Source: Lineus longissimus
Taxonomy: Eukaryota; Nemertea; Pilidiophora; Heteronemertea; Lineidae
Direction: 5' to 3'
Assembly: GCF_910592395.1 (NCBI RefSeq)
Contig: NC_088308.1
Coordinates: 27,419,501-27,483,500 of the forward strand
DNA: 64,000 bases
In this document: piece after piece, positions 1 through 36,877 of the stretch
Layout: each line of letters starts with the position of its first letter
How positions within the stretch are numbered: position 1 is the first letter of the stretch
Position numbers and translations under genes: made by a program
The notes under the pieces: model-generated
Seen by the model: only the letters and a program-made list of their open reading frames with translations
The model's database searches: none
What the model was told of the DNA's origin: nothing

Positions 1-3000
1 TGTGCCAGTTTGACAATATGATTTACTACTACTTCTTTTCATTTTCCAAAGGCAGATATGGGAATGAAAAAGGGGATGGGATGGTGCCATATCTATATAT
101 TGCCTCAGAGAGCCAAATCTCTGACATAAGTAGAGTAACAAAGGTGACAATTAAGGCTATACAAGTGTCTCACACACTCAGCTCTCATGAATGGACTGAA
201 GGTGTGTTTGAACAACACCAAAGGTAGCATTTCTGGTGAAACTTTCTAAGAGGGCAACATCTTTAATGGACTACATGTAAGTCATTTGGGTAAAACATAG
301 AATATCGGTAGCAATAGCATAAAATCATTGAATTAAATATGAAATCTTCACACAAAAATATACATGCATGGTGCACCGGTGTACATTTGAATTGAATTGT
401 GCATCATGCATTCACTGCTAACATAACAATCAAGGTATAAAAAATCATTAGCATTGGGTGGATAAAATATAATTCACTGACTCTATTCAAGTACATCTAG
501 TGGCGTGCGGGGATTTTGCGATTCTTCAAGTTCAAGTCAATATCTTTGTGTCTGCTCTATCATTTTCCGAAGGTCTATTTTCGACCAGGTGCAAATATGA
601 GTAGGCCTACTACTTTGAGTGGCTTTAGGGTCGAGACCATCAGATGCGTTTATGCATGTGATCAGTTTGGTGCAACTTAAAGTCAAGTAATGTAAAACCG
701 ACACAACAGAAAATCGTAATCTCATTGCATTTGTAAAATAACATTGCATTTAAACAGCATTTGTATAAAATAACTGAAAATCACTTAATACTCGTGGTTG
801 AAATAGAATGGACAGCCTTGCTGTGATGTTGCATCGATCGGTGAAAGCAAAATATGTTAAACAAGCCTAAGCTAGAAGAACATACACGTAGTTGACAAAT
901 AGAGAGGAACAGCTATACACTCCGGAAAGACAACAAACCCCAAATGTTACTACCAGCCGAATTTTAACTCAACTTACTAAGTGTTTTAGTTTAATGATTC
1001 TGCTTACTGGCGACCCAAAAACTTACCTGTTTTGAGTTCACAAGAAATCTCAGTGGCTGTCACTATGATATCACCAGGAGATTGAGATACAACTCATTAT
1101 CTGAACAGTCAAAGGGGAACGGACCAAAACATGTCACTCACAAAACTACAAGAATTTGGCACCAAACTTTTGTAAAATACTTGATGCATGTTTTTTACAA
1201 TATCAACATGCCTTCTGTTGCATCGAATAACAGAACTGGAAGACCAAAACAGACCAAGAGGACTTGGTCATGCAAGCTGGTTTAGAATTGAAATCAATTG
1301 TACTATATACAAGTCAGACTGGACGAAATTCAAAACAAATTGCATACTGGGAATTAGATGACAGTCAAGCCTGCATACATGTGACTAACCACCATTCGTT
1401 TCAAACCAATAGTAATGGTGTAGTGGCCAAATCTTTGAAGAGTTAGACCAATTTTCAATGTTTTTGGAAGAGTCTGTTGTCCACAATCAGCAAGCAGTGA
1501 CATTTTTCAATTTTTCAAACCTTTTTTCAAAAAATCAACATAAATACACTGCATCATATTATTCATATCCTTTGGTGTAGAATCAATGGAAACTTAGCTT
1601 AAATATCAGTGACGTGTAAAAATAAGACAGGCAGAAAATTAGCATATGTCAATAGGTTGTCAGCTAATGCCAAGTTGGAACGTGTACAATCCTATAAAAT
1701 ACAAGAAATACTCTGCCCTCGCCAGAATACTAATTTAAAGTTAGTTCCAACCTCTGCCCAGAAGGGAATGCCATAAGCCGATACCAGCGCCAGCTTCGAC
1801 TGTTTACAATATCTATGCAATCTCAACAATTAACAGCCTACGACCAAATTACTTCATTTCAGGCTGACAGGAGTAAGTACATTGCAGCTCATGTTAATGA
1901 CAAGGATTCAACAGTTTGATTTGCCCTTCTACATTTTTAAGCTTTTACGAGCAACTGATGAGATTAAAGGGACAAACAGAACAGTTGTTCCAATAGAAAA
2001 GTTACAAAGAGTATTTCCAGATAGGTAACAAAATAAGAGTTTTGATTGATTGCAAAATTTTCGGTGGAAATATATCTAATACCTGTAGCTATCACAAATT
2101 TCATCGATGTCAGTTGAATTAGTTGAAAAAGTAGACAGAAGTTGCCTATGGTACTGTGATTGATATTAAGCACAGTTTAGCAGACTGGGGCTCATGTGAA
2201 GTACTTTATTGTACAGCCAACATATTTGCTTGTACTGACAGTCTTGCAGTTCTTAATGAGACTGTTTTCCCATCAAAGGAAGGAAGAATGAGTACAAGAC
2301 TTGGTGTCTCAAGAAATGAATACATTGGCTGCACAAAAACCTATTGCAGATGAAAAGTAAAGAGATGAGACCACAAGCTCACACAGTCACACATTCATGA
2401 TTTACATACATTTGAATTGATTATACACAAATTCATCAGAAAAATGTCAACATTATGTACAATCTATACATTCTTTTTACAAATAACCACCTACAAACTG
2501 AGGTCAGTCAATTCAACCCACCCACCCATTGCTAATACTTGGCCATTACATTGTATTTGGCCCAAACTGTACACATTTTTTTTTGTTTAAAAATACATTT
2601 GATAATTATTAGTACAGGATTCACAGGTATTTTTCAATGGAATCCATTATAATGGTGTAACTGTGTTGTTTACTTTTTACATGAAAAAATGTACAAAATC
2701 TCTACTCCAGTTCAACCCAAGTTGGGCATAAGTAATCTGTATTCAATGCACTGAGAAGTAAAGACAAATATACACAGGAATTTGACCAATTTGCATTGAA
2801 CCGGACACAGAGCTGGCAAAGAACTCCACACTATGCTTGATTTGTGCCTTACATCAACAGCTATGGTTAACCAGACATCAAATTGTCCTATCTGTTCCGA
2901 TTCTATTACGGCTGGTCACACCAAGCTTGCTTTATGGTTATTGACGCATAATTTGACCAAAATCTGGTTCATGCATCATTAATGTACTCGCCACAAAACT

Positions 3001-4927
3001 GACCAGTCAATGTCCAGTACCAGGACAAAAAACTAACATAGACTTGAACTGGCCTTCCTGATAGGTAAACTTCCCCTTCAGATATTCCATTAGTGCTACC
3101 CCTACAACTGATCCGAGCCACATTGTTTCCGTCATACAGATACTCATAAAACAGAATCAAAGAAAGAAATCCCAATTGCCATTGAGTTATAAACAACACC
3201 AGCAACTAAAACTGCCTACACCAGGATTCTGCTGAAATATTTCACATGTTGCAATGCAGACCTGATATAAAACAGCATTTGCATATGCTTACACTATAAA
3301 TATCAATGAAATTGTTATCTGGGGATCGACGGAGTCTAAAAGCGATACAAGAACACCTAAACACCTATTGAGATCAACTTTTTATTGGTAACCGGTAAAA
3401 ATATCCTTTTTGATTCTTCGCAATGTTTTGAGCATTTTAAATTCGATTTCTGAGTTATTCAAAATCAATAATGTTACCCCAGATTTGCATTTATACAAAG
3501 CGTTTAACAAGCTTTTGAAAGTCCAACAACTAAGCACAAAGCTCGATATGTTATGGAATCAATGTAACTTGGATCAGCTTTATAATCAAAGATCAACATT
3601 TTAACCCAAAACAATGGTGGATAAGAAGTGATATCACAAAATCAGCGGAGGATGGGTGAACTTGAAAGACAGAACAGCCATAGTGCACCATGTGATGCCA
3701 GATTCATGCAAGGCAGTTCTTTAAGAGGACTGCCCAATCTCGCTGATTTCTGTGCAATGCCTCTTTACCACACAGCGGCCAATCTAAACTCACCTTTCTT
3801 GGAAATAAATCAATACTTTTATTTATGACCGTTCATCCCTTATTAGATTTGACCCGTAACCAACATTGTGCAAACTCTTCATCAACAAGTGACATTCCAA
3901 ATTCCTTGACACAACTACTTCCGAATGGAGTACAGCACTTCAGCACTGCCTCTGGCCCTGAATCATCCAGGGGGCCGGTGTCCTGGGAGCATTTCTCCTG
4001 GCTGCAGCTGCCCACAAGACTGTCACAATGACAGCCGGACATTCAGAATAAGCTCCCACAGATAATTATGCTTCTACATTCATTACACCAACAACAACTG
4101 TACCTAATACTAAGTTATTGTTCCAAGACATGGGCCAAGACCTGGAGTCAAATTTACAATAGGTTCATGTTAGCACAATACAGGACTCAACCCCGCAGAC
4201 AATGAACCACCTTCCTGAGATTGCCCAAGAGGCAAACCTACAATTCACAGGTACAACAGACAATGAATACATGTAAATGGTATTTGTACACCTTATACAA
4301 AGAGAGCTCAACCCTCTAACAACCCTCATATGTTGCCAAAAGGAATACACTTTCAATGTCTCTTTTCCAATACAACTTTCTCAACACTACTTCTACGAAT
4401 CCTTCCATTCAGATGTGAAGTCAATGTTGAGTGTTCCCCTCCTTTTTTGCTATGCACCATCTAGAATAGATTTACTGGCCTGGCATTTCCACTCCCTCCT
4501 TTCCGAGTGTGACCACATGGGGCAGATACTGATTACCCATCCACTGTGTGACACTATAGCCACAGGATAACCACTCTCAAACAGATTGTCCCAAAATTGA
4601 AGCTATTTCTGGCAGGTTACTACAACCTGTAACGTGAACACCACACAGTTTGAGCAAGTTGCCTCTGCAAGGCTTAACTCAGAGCAAGACATCAAATATT
4701 GTCCTTCAGGATGTCAACTCCACATCGGCACCTTGTCTCTGATGACAGCAGTGGCCTACACGGCACTGAAAGTGGATGTGGTGCCACATTCTGATATCAG
4801 ACAAATGATAGCACATATCTCCTGTCTTACTTAAGGGGCGACTCATCTGTAGCAATATTCAACAGAAAGAGCACTTCTGTGTCTCACTCTATGATATTCC
4901 TCAAGTTCTGATTATCTCTCCCTTCCC
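1..4927. other. Intergenic / 3' flank of the BMP receptor gene; no gene seen
   Basis: No open frame here resembles a known family or is bounded by convincing splice sites. The stretch is AT-leaning, with short frames on both strands that look like chance. Because the receptor gene ends at 4928 on the minus strand, the right part probably holds its 3' UTR. A minus-strand AATAAA lies at 3818-3823, but I cannot tell which polyadenylation signal is used. Confidence 0.5.
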
Positions 4928-28790
<23,863 letters not shown>

Positions 28791-28821
28791 TTTCCTTGAG
28801 AGTTTTACTACTGACCAAGCG

Positions 28822-28829
28822 TGACGTCA
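28822..28829. promoter_or_regulatory. Perfect CRE-type palindrome TGACGTCA upstream of bmpr1 start codon
   Basis: TGACGTCA lies 32 bp upstream of the bmpr1 ATG, inside GTGACGTCAC. This is the consensus site of CREB/ATF factors. It sits in the expected promoter or 5' UTR, but its use is not shown. Confidence 0.4.
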
Positions 28830-29460
28830 CGGGGCTTTCCCAAGACATGCCCGCACTCCCCCAAATGTGTGTTACAACAATATCTTTGATTCGCAGCAAC
28901 TATTGATGAAAGCTATGCAAGTTTACTATGATCACTGCTCATAGAATTGAAAACAATGTTTTGTTTAGAAAGCGATAAAGATAGACGCTAGACGCTAGAC
29001 GCTTGGATGTAGCAGTATACATTGTACTGTTAAAATACTGTCCCAGTATATTACAAATGGAACTTTATCACCGTTTGATTCGTCTGCTCGGTTGTCTATT
29101 CGCCAGAAGGTACCAGTGCGATCGCCAAGAGCGTGAAGACATGAAGACATCAAGACAGTCGGTCTCAAAGGCACAACCTGTCCTCAGGTGTGGGGTACTA
29201 TGCTGCAAAGGTGGACGGGTCAAGGACTAACTACGAACAACGTGGCCAAGCCAAAACTGAAGGCTCGTGATTAAAGACTTTTAGGTCTTCCAACCTAAAA
29301 CTATTTTTTCCCCGGAAATTATATCCTTGGACATGGGAGATTTTAAATTTCTACTCTACTTTGATACTCCTACATCGCATACAAAATACAAATATCGATA
29401 GGCGGAGTACATTTAAAACGATGCTCTTCCATACCCCGGACACTCGAGCTACTTTTCCAA

Positions 29461-29612
29461 CACATTGGGTGAATGCACTGGAAAGACATCTGGTGAGAGA
29501 CTTTTAAACCAACAAGTGTTGGTTTGGATGCCTCTCACCAGATGTCTTTCCAGTGCATTGTTGGTTTAAAAGTCTCTCACCAGATGTCTTCCCAGTGCAT
29601 TCACCCAATGTG
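29461..29612. repeat. 55-bp near-perfect inverted repeat with a third internal copy
   Basis: Arms 29461-29515 and 29558-29612 are reverse complements with one mismatch. Between them, 29519-29557 repeats part of the right arm in direct orientation (CTCTCACCAGATGTCTTTCC). Confidence 0.9.
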
Positions 29613-29647
29613 AATGAACTGAATAAACGGTGACTCCGACCGGTATT

Positions 29648-29805
29648 TGCCCATTTCGCCTTAACCTAATTCGCCTTATACTATTTCGCCTTCTCCCATT
29701 TAGCCTTCTCCTAACTTGCCCTCACCTTCACAATGGGAGAAGGCGAAATGTATATTTTTGAAGGCGGAATGGGAAAAGGCGAATTAACACAAGGCGAAAT
29801 GGGCA
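29648..29805. mobile_element. Small foldback element with tandem-repeat arms (158 bp)
   Basis: The left arm repeats a unit like CCCATTTCGCCTTCT and the right arm its complement GGAGAAGGCGAAATG. The ends TGCCCATTTCGCCTT are inverted repeats. The architecture is the same as the 0.9-kb intron element but the sequence family differs. No clear target-site duplication is visible. Confidence 0.6.
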
Positions 29806-31130
29806 TGAATCCTCTAACCAGCGAAGCTGATGGGGTTTACTCAGGTGTCATTTGTTCCATCCGACTACAGAAATCCCAGTAATGAGCTCGGCTCTCAACT
29901 CAATAAAAAACAACGTCACAGTGCAACTTAGGAAAGATTTTTTAATGTTATAATTCGATTAATGTGGCGGGGATCATGATATTGATATAATACTATCTTG
30001 GTGATTAAATTTTACGAGTTACTCCGCATGACTAGTATGGTTAGAACATAGTAACACCTTTGATAGTATGCTGTCCTTCCATCTCACCATAACAAGTCTA
30101 ATGCCCACCTTATCATAACACACAGTTCTTTATGGAGCGCGTTAAAGGCACTTTGCGATCTCGGTAGCCTTGTTGATGAAGATGCTGTCATTCGTGCAAG
30201 CCATCCATCACTCCTCCGCACTGTAAACACAGTCCCACGCGGGCTACCACCGCACCCCGAGGGTTAGGGTTGAACTTTAAAAATCTTCAGCGGTTTCAGG
30301 CCAGAGTCCTCTATTAAAACATGTGTACATTACGTGTACATTGTTGTGCATAGGTTTTGGTAAAAAAAGTACTCATTGGACCAATCAATCTGCACAAAAT
30401 TTTATATGTGTCAAGAAGAACCCTTTGCCAATAGCATAATAAAGTTTTAAAAAATTCCAATACCGATTGCCTGAGAAAAAAAGATTTCCGTACACCATAT
30501 CCATCAAAACGTCACTGGCGCATTGATATGGCCCTGTCAAAGTACAAGTTCTAAACTGACCAGTGAGACCACATTTTCTTAAATATATTATCAAAAAGCA
30601 TATTTCTGTGATGGCCTGACTCTGTAGATTAAGAATCAACCACAGATTGAGAATTAATTCCACTTTGGTCCATCCCAGCCATGTATTTACCACAACTTGA
30701 CATTTTGATAAGCTCTATGTGACTCTTCCGGTCGTGGATGAATACAGGTCTCTGCCCTTCACCTACATATGTAATCTTCGGTTGGGTTTATCACTTGTGT
30801 GGTAAATTCACTGATACACTTCGTCCGATGAAATCAATTTCAATATGACTATACACACTGCTGATCAAAGGATACACATGTGGAACTCCCTAAATACTCA
30901 TGGTATAAAATGAAACCAGAAACTAACAAACAATTGCATGATTGGGCTAATGTTTTGAGATCTTTTGACACATCCCTAGAGATTAGTGATTAAGGCCATA
31001 GGCATTATACTGAGGGTGTCACATCATTATTGTTTCGTTCATAAGTGTTTACACACACCTTCACGTCGTTGTAGGCAACGCCCCAATACAGTATGCATGT
31101 ATAAAGTCTGAATTTCCTCAAATCAACGCT

Positions 31131-31208
31131 TCATGCTTTGTGGTCCTGACAGTATGGCGCACCATTTATGACAAAGAATTTCGTCCCTTCCAACTGCGTC
31201 CGGCAAAC
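31131..31208 (-). CDS. PDZ-LIM A exon 10: end of LIM3 and stop
   Basis: VCRTQLEGTKFFVINGAPYC ends with QDHKA and a TGA at 31131-31133, completing the last zinc finger only five residues from the C-terminus. Confidence 0.96.
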   Translation of the reverse strand, partial: VCRTQLEGTKFFVINGAPYCQDHKA

Positions 31209-34200
31209 CTGAAACACAGAGGTGAATTATATTACTTGCTCATACGAATACTCGCTCATTTGGTGCATGCAACCATGCTCTATCGGTCTGGTTATCCAAG
31301 TAACATACTACGCATTGTAATTTGTTCCGCTGGGTTCCGCTTTGGTTGATCACATGCGTTAACTTTGGGTTGCGGGCTTCAGGCCGTCACCTCACCGTCA
31401 CCGTGACCGTCATCGGGCCATGGGAATACCATGGCCCAATTCCAGTGAGTGTGTTCCACTGAGCCAGAACTTACAATAGACAGTCTGTCATGTGTATCTC
31501 TACGCTGTCTACATGGTAGGAACGTCGTTTTTAGCGCTGTTTATGAGGGAAACAATCAAGAAGGCAGCCACGGAGGTGGCGTAAAACTGAACCATGAGTT
31601 TACTCACCGAGCAGGCAAAGCAACGGATGTGCCATTCTTTACCAAGTGCCTCGATATACCGCTCTCCCCCTGTGATGGAGTCCTCACATTTACCACATCT
31701 TACTGTGAACAGCGCATCGTAATCTGCAAATTTACAATAACCCTATTAATGTATACCTAAGTTGTGCAGAATGAAGAAGGAGCAAGTATACACTATGACC
31801 ATACCAAGTCAGGGACAAAACCAAAGAAGGAAATGCTCGTCGGAATCATTACACTTAACGAGAAAGAGCGAAAGGAGCTGCTGCATGATTCCTTCGTTCG
31901 AGACTTGGACTGAATCCACGAGCGTGGGCTCATAACGATGTTAACAGTTCGACTTTGGCCGACAAGCAACAACAACATGCATGCCTACAATCGATAATCA
32001 TCTTCGAATACCAGGGTCAGATGTATGCTCCTCCCCTCCCATATATCACAGGAGCTTGGTATAAAGTGCAGAGTGTAAGGCCCTGAAGCTCAGCCCTTCC
32101 ATCAGCTTAATTCGAAGTAATTGTACATACCTTTTTGACAGTATGGTTCCCCTTTCTCCAACATGAACCCATCTCCCTCGAACGGCTTCATACACTTGGC
32201 GCACACGAAACATGACGGGTGAAACGACTTTCCTATTGCGTTGATTGCGTGCTGCAGGAAAAGAAAGAGCGTTACATTGTAAAGTTTTAACGTTTCTCAA
32301 TTTCAGTTGCAAGGGTGCAAGCCTGTTGTGAGACTGCCGAAAGTTATGTTCATGAAAGACAGCTTGATATCGTTAGACTCCCGGGGCAGTCCATGTCGTC
32401 ATCCTGATCGTGTCTTCTCACTAGGCGACAGGTGGAGCCGGTCCGTCTACTGCATCCGGAGTGTAGATATCATTAGGTACCAATAAATAGTCCATTTAAT
32501 CCCTGCATTATGATATACCTACCCCAAATATTGTTTCATTGCAGCGGGCACATCGTGGAGAGAACAGAAGCTCATAGTCTTCTTGACAATAGATCTTGCC
32601 GTCTTCTTCAACGAAATGAGTCTCAGAGAGGTTGATCTTACAGTAGTGACAACAGAAATGATCTGGGCACCATGTCTTGCCGATTGCAGTCACAAATGCT
32701 CCCCTGGAATGGGAGAAGGAATACTAATTTAATGCCTTTACCAGACAAGACACAAAGAACAATCCCATTGGAACAAGCAATTGCTGTTGCTGTTTAGCTG
32801 ATGCTGTCTTCTTCTCCATTATACTGGCATGACTGGGTGTCGATGATGTTTATAGAGATTTAGTAAGGTGCCACTCACTTTATAGTCTGCTGACAACCGG
32901 CGCAAGACGGTTTCCCGGGCTCTCCATTGACTGCACCATCCAATGTGTCCACCGACTTCGGTGGAACTTTTTTAACATCAGGGGGTGCAGGCGCCTTAGG
33001 AGGAGCTGGCTTCGTCTGGTCAGTGTGCTGGTAGGTTCCCAAACGGGTTGGCTCGGGGTCCTTCCAGACGCCCGTCCAGGTGTCGAACACCTTAGATTGA
33101 CCAATAGACCCTGAGGAGTCGATGGAAGTACGCTTCTTTTCGAAGTCACTGGATCTCCGACGACCAACCTGGATAGGTTCGATCTCTTTGTCTGGTGTTG
33201 GAGTTAGACCAGCGTAATATCGGTAGTTTGGTCCAACGTTTGCTTTTCCGGTATCAGGTTTGGCTATTTCTGCAGGTTTGGCTATTTCTGCAGGTCTGTT
33301 CAGCGGTTCTATGGGTTTTGAGGCAGGGTCCGATGACTGCCTGTTATCTGTTTCCTTCCGTGTTGGTGCCTTAATGATTGTTGATGGCCGTCCTACTTGG
33401 CCCCAGGAACGTGGACGAGCTGATGAGCAAGAGAAGAGAGACACTGCAGTCAGATACGACATGAAGGTGAAATTGACCCTCTTTTATGAGGGAAGAACAG
33501 GCATGGGAGCAATCGACCAAAATCTTCACAAATTCTTCACAAAATCAAAAGATTTATGACTCTGGCCAAGAGGAAATAACGTACCATCGTTCCTCTTGCT
33601 CTAGCAAATTTAATGTGTTAGCTTCTTTTCCGTCTCAGAAGATTACATCGGGAAGGCCGTGGGCCTTCCCGAACGAAACACGGTTCCAAGTGTCCGTGAA
33701 CAAATGAGCGATAACCGCAAATTAGACCTACCATGTGTTTTTGAGTAATCAGGTGCAAGAACACTTGGAAGAGGACTATCCCCACTGCAAAAAGAAAGGG
33801 ACGGTAAATTAGGTGGCTTCTTCTCGTAGGTTTGTAGATGGACAGACAAGACATGCAAGAGCAGGCAGTTAATGCACCATAAAAGTGACAATAATTCAGG
33901 GTAATGTACCAATCAACCATACCAAGAATAAGAAATGTGTATGAGATGGCCCATACCCAATTTTCAGTTGTTGCTGTAACATCCTCATGGTCCGACCAAG
34001 TGGCGGGTCCGCTGAAGATTCCACAGAATTCGACGGAGAGTGCCTTGGTTTCGGTTTCCCCGCGCCCAATCTCTTCCTCTCCTTCTCTTCTTCTTGGAGT
34101 AACTGGAGAGTACTGCTCACGAAAGGCTTCGGCTCAGACGGCTTTTTCTCTGTAACGGCTTCTGCAGAAGGTTCAACGGGATTCGAAGGGATATCTGCTT

Positions 34201-36877
34201 GATTTTGTTTGCTGATGCACAGGACCGTTTTCTTCTCGCCCTCGTCTTGAAGAAGCTGGGGTACACTGCTTACAAAGGGTTTCGGTTCTGAAGGCTGTTT
34301 CTCCAGTGTTGATTCTGGTAAACTGCTGGCACTCTTATCCAGCACACTGAAAAATTCAAGGATAATCCAGTATTGGCAAAGACTACGTGAAAGAATACCG
34401 CGGAGATGCACTTGTTGCTGGTGCGAGAAGAAAATATATCACGGGGCTGACTGCACCTTAAGTTATAACTGGTTTGATATTGATGATTGCCGACCGAGGG
34501 CAGCAAGTTGCTGATGATATGATACATTCTAAACATCTCTTGGAATTCGGTTTGCTGTAACATGGGGAGCCTGGGAGCTTTATTAGCGATGTTAGCAGGC
34601 TTAGAATAAAACTCTGAACGTTCAAAAGTACATACCTCGGAGCGGTTTCACCAACGGACAGCTTCCTCTGTAATAACTTCATGGTGCGACCCATGACAGG
34701 TTCAGAACGCGGTTCCATCCATGATGGTATGGTAGACTTGTGTTCGACAGGGGCCGGCCGCACGTGGAAGTCCGGGACTGCGGAATGGGGGAGTGGAGGT
34801 GGTTCATCTGCAGGACTTGGGCTTCGTGCTTCACCCTTGCTAACCGTAATCTCTACTTCAACGTCTGTCGCATCGACTCCGACAGTAATATTCCTTTCAG
34901 CTGTCTCACCGTTTTCAGCAGTTAGGCCTTCTGTTTTATCCGGTGACGGTGTGGCTGAATCTGTTTCGTCACTCCCGACTTCGACTCCTATGGTTCTCTG
35001 TGTAGTTCCATGTACTCCTGGTTCCTCTGGCCCCGATTTCGAAACTGAGGATCTACCGTCATTGGAAACAGTGGTACTGTTTGTATTATCATGCCTGAAA
35101 AATCGAAGGGTTGGGTTGGGGTAACCTGTCAATTCGGTATGATTAGTCACATCATTGCAATAGTACATGTATCACGAAAAGGAGGATCTTTAATATGCGG
35201 TTCATCATTAGTTTTGTCAGAGACGCCTTCTTGGCAAATATGATTGCTAAACAACAAACAGCTGGAAGATCGTTTTTTGACGTTCTTTTTGGACAGGAGA
35301 CATTCATATACCTGTAAGTGTATCTAGGTAATAAAGATTATCCGTCTAATGAAGAAATGAGAATGATTCCTCTTAGTTTTAATGTCTCATATCTGATCTG
35401 ATTCAATTTCCCAGAACCTCCAATTCGCTGAAAACTACCTGAAGAAAATGCCGCACTGATCAACTTGCCTCTCCACAACCAGTTCTAACTGTTCGCCGGA
35501 AACTTTGATGAGCTGTTGCGCGTCGAGATGAATAAGATTTGTGGCGTCCTTCCCGTTGATCTCTTCGATGACATCGCCGTTCCACAGGCCGCAGCGGTCC
35601 GCAATGCTGCCTGGCGTAACCTGTTGAGAGGAAGAACTTCCAATGAATGTGCTTGTGAAGGGTGTGGGTACGGCACTGATACTATTGTTACCAGATACCA
35701 CATGCGACGGATGTTCCTGCATGTACATGTATAGAAGGACATCTGCCCCTGTTTCTGGTTCATGTTGTCGATATAGTGCTGGACATCAACCATTCACCGT
35801 TCTGTACTCATTGCATATGAAACTTTCGGTGACAGCCAAGTGTCAAAGGAAGTCGACAGTCATGCTTGACACTTGCGTTTTTCCTTGGGGCAGACGAGCA
35901 TCTAGGCGTATGGCCAAGATATCTAGAGGGGAGGTCCTTTTGTACGAGTGAGAGGCGTTTTCAAAAAGGGAAGGGATTTTCGGGGTCACTGAGTCTTTCA
36001 GCACTCCGCCTGTGAGCATTCGTTTCCTATTCACAATTACCAAGCCTTTACCGCTAACACTAAATCTGTCTGGTATGTTTGTAGTGCACATTTCTCTTGC
36101 TTTAGCAAGAAAAATACTGGCAAAGAAATGACATGGCTAACAATCAAGGCTTGCCGTTTCTGTAATCAAGCAAAGAAAACTCGTCTAGGATATGTCGTTC
36201 TGTGTAATAACAACCACAGGGTCACGCATACCGGTACTTAGGTGACCTACCACGGTAATGGAATGTTGTTTTTTAAAATCTTTTTTGGTTGGGACATTTC
36301 CTGTGAACAATCTTTTACAGAATCTTTCAAATCAACACAAAGTCAAATTCCAATCCGCAATTCCAATTACCAATCCGTGGACGAAAGAGCTGTGGGTTAA
36401 TTATGCTATAGTATGTATCATTAAACAACACGTAATAACATGACTGGACATAAACGAAACAGCCCGCACAACCTTCCGCAATGAATTTTGTTGCAAACCA
36501 CCTGTCATGCCATACAGGCCTATGTAATTTTACCAGTCATTATCGATCCAAGATGCCTACAGTATATAAAAAATCATCGAATGCTTTGATTTTCCTTGGA
36601 TTTGTGGTAGCAATTTAAAACTAAAAGAGTCATTACATTTGGAGGGAGGCTCATATCACCCCCACCCGTCTCAGTTCTGTTTACCACAGGCTAAATCTGA
36701 GAAAAGACGGACTAACCACCTCATAAACATAAAATACTCAAATAGTGAACTTACTCGCAAGACCGTCAGGTTGTGACTGAAGTCCTTTCCCCCATGGATG
36801 CGGAACCCCCAGGGAGGCAGCACTCCGCAGTAGAGGCTCCTCTCCAATTTCACTGAGATCCCAGAGCCCCCTGACAT
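31131..36877 (-). CDS. PDZ and LIM domain protein A (Enigma/Zasp family: PDZ + three LIM), complete, 10 coding exons
   Basis: Exons 36755-36877, 35469-35620, 34636-35094, 33957-34346, 33732-33784, 32879-33419, 32523-32703, 32131-32251, 31608-31723 and 31131-31208 give 2214 nt, 737 aa, with every phase closing. PDZ domain about 5-91, with carboxylate-binding loop PWGFRIHGG; a long low-complexity linker, about 92-560; LIM1 565-622, LIM2 624-681, LIM3 683 to the end, each with the expected Cys/His/Asp zinc ligands. PDZ plus three C-terminal LIM domains is the Enigma subfamily layout (PDLIM5, PDLIM7, LDB3; compare Drosophila Zasp). Such proteins anchor partners on alpha-actinin at Z-discs and stress fibres (family knowledge). 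No clear ZM motif is seen in this copy. Intron 2 uses a GC donor. A paralogue lies on the opposite strand from 45982. Confidence 0.96.
31608..31723 (-). CDS. PDZ-LIM A exon 9: first part of LIM3
   Basis: CGKCEDSITGGERYIEALGK and HIRCFAC carry the first LIM3 ligands. It is 116 nt. A 103-codon plus-strand frame here is its shadow. Confidence 0.97.
32131..32251 (-). CDS. PDZ-LIM A exon 8: LIM2
   Basis: HAINAIGKSFHPSCFVCAKC and GEPYCQKD complete LIM2. It is 121 nt between cctgcag and gtatgt. Confidence 0.97.
32523..32703 (-). CDS. PDZ-LIM A exon 7: most of LIM1, start of LIM2
   Basis: GAFVTAIGKTWCPDHFCCHY and the second finger of LIM1 are followed by CARCNETIFG opening LIM2. It is 181 nt. Confidence 0.97.
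32879..33419 (-). CDS. PDZ-LIM A exon 6: Pro/Lys linker and start of LIM1
   Basis: It contains PAEIAKPAEIAKP (a short tandem), RRRSSDFEKK and a Pro/Lys-rich run, then the first zinc ligands CAGC of LIM1. It is 541 nt. Confidence 0.94.
33732..33784 (-). CDS. PDZ-LIM A exon 5: 53-nt small exon
   Basis: It encodes DSPLPSVLAPDYSKTH between ttttgcag and gtaggt, joining phase 2 to phase 1. Both neighbours fit only if it is included, so it is real or part of the main form. Confidence 0.88.
33957..34346 (-). CDS. PDZ-LIM A exon 4: linker with internal repeat
   Basis: It contains two copies of PSEPKPFVSS followed by QLLQ and an acidic run, about 50 residues apart. It ends PLGRTMRMLQQQLKI, the same exon-end motif as exon 3. 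It is 390 nt. Confidence 0.93.
34636..35094 (-). CDS. PDZ-LIM A exon 3: acidic/Ser-Thr-rich linker
   Basis: A low-complexity linker closes with EPVMGRTMKLLQRKLS, a motif repeated in exon 4 and in the paralogue. It is 459 nt. A 147-codon plus-strand frame over it is a shadow. Confidence 0.93.
35469..35620 (-). CDS. PDZ-LIM A exon 2: second half of PDZ; GC splice donor
   Basis: It starts VTPGSIADRCGLWNGDVI and ends inside the Arg codon of ELVVER. It is 152 nt, identical in length and phase to its paralogue. The donor is AG followed by GCAAGT, a GC donor. Confidence 0.95.
36755..36877 (-). CDS. PDZ-LIM A exon 1: start and first half of PDZ
   Basis: MSGGSGISVKLERS opens the PDZ domain, and the ligand loop PWGFRIHGG follows. 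It ends TVLR in phase 0, the same place as exon 1 of the plus-strand paralogue. Confidence 0.95.

Larger units (their letters stand above)
28791..31130. other. Intergenic gap between bmpr1 (5' end) and the PDZ-LIM gene A (3' end)
   Basis: It contains the bmpr1 promoter side, two inverted-repeat structures (29461-29612 and 29648-29805) and presumably the 3' UTR of the PDZ-LIM gene at the right. No further gene is supported. Confidence 0.6.

Noticed and set aside
31378-31440. CACCGTCACCGTGACC and CCATGGG...CCATGG palindromes
   Set aside because: Short inverted words without terminal duplication or RNA-gene features; not strong enough for an element or hairpin call.
31449-31760. 103-codon plus-strand frame
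   Set aside because: Antisense shadow of the LIM3 exon at 31608-31723.
34681-35124. 147-codon plus-strand open frame, the longest of its area
   Set aside because: It lies antisense to PDZ-LIM A exon 3, whose frame, splice sites and phase all fit a real gene.
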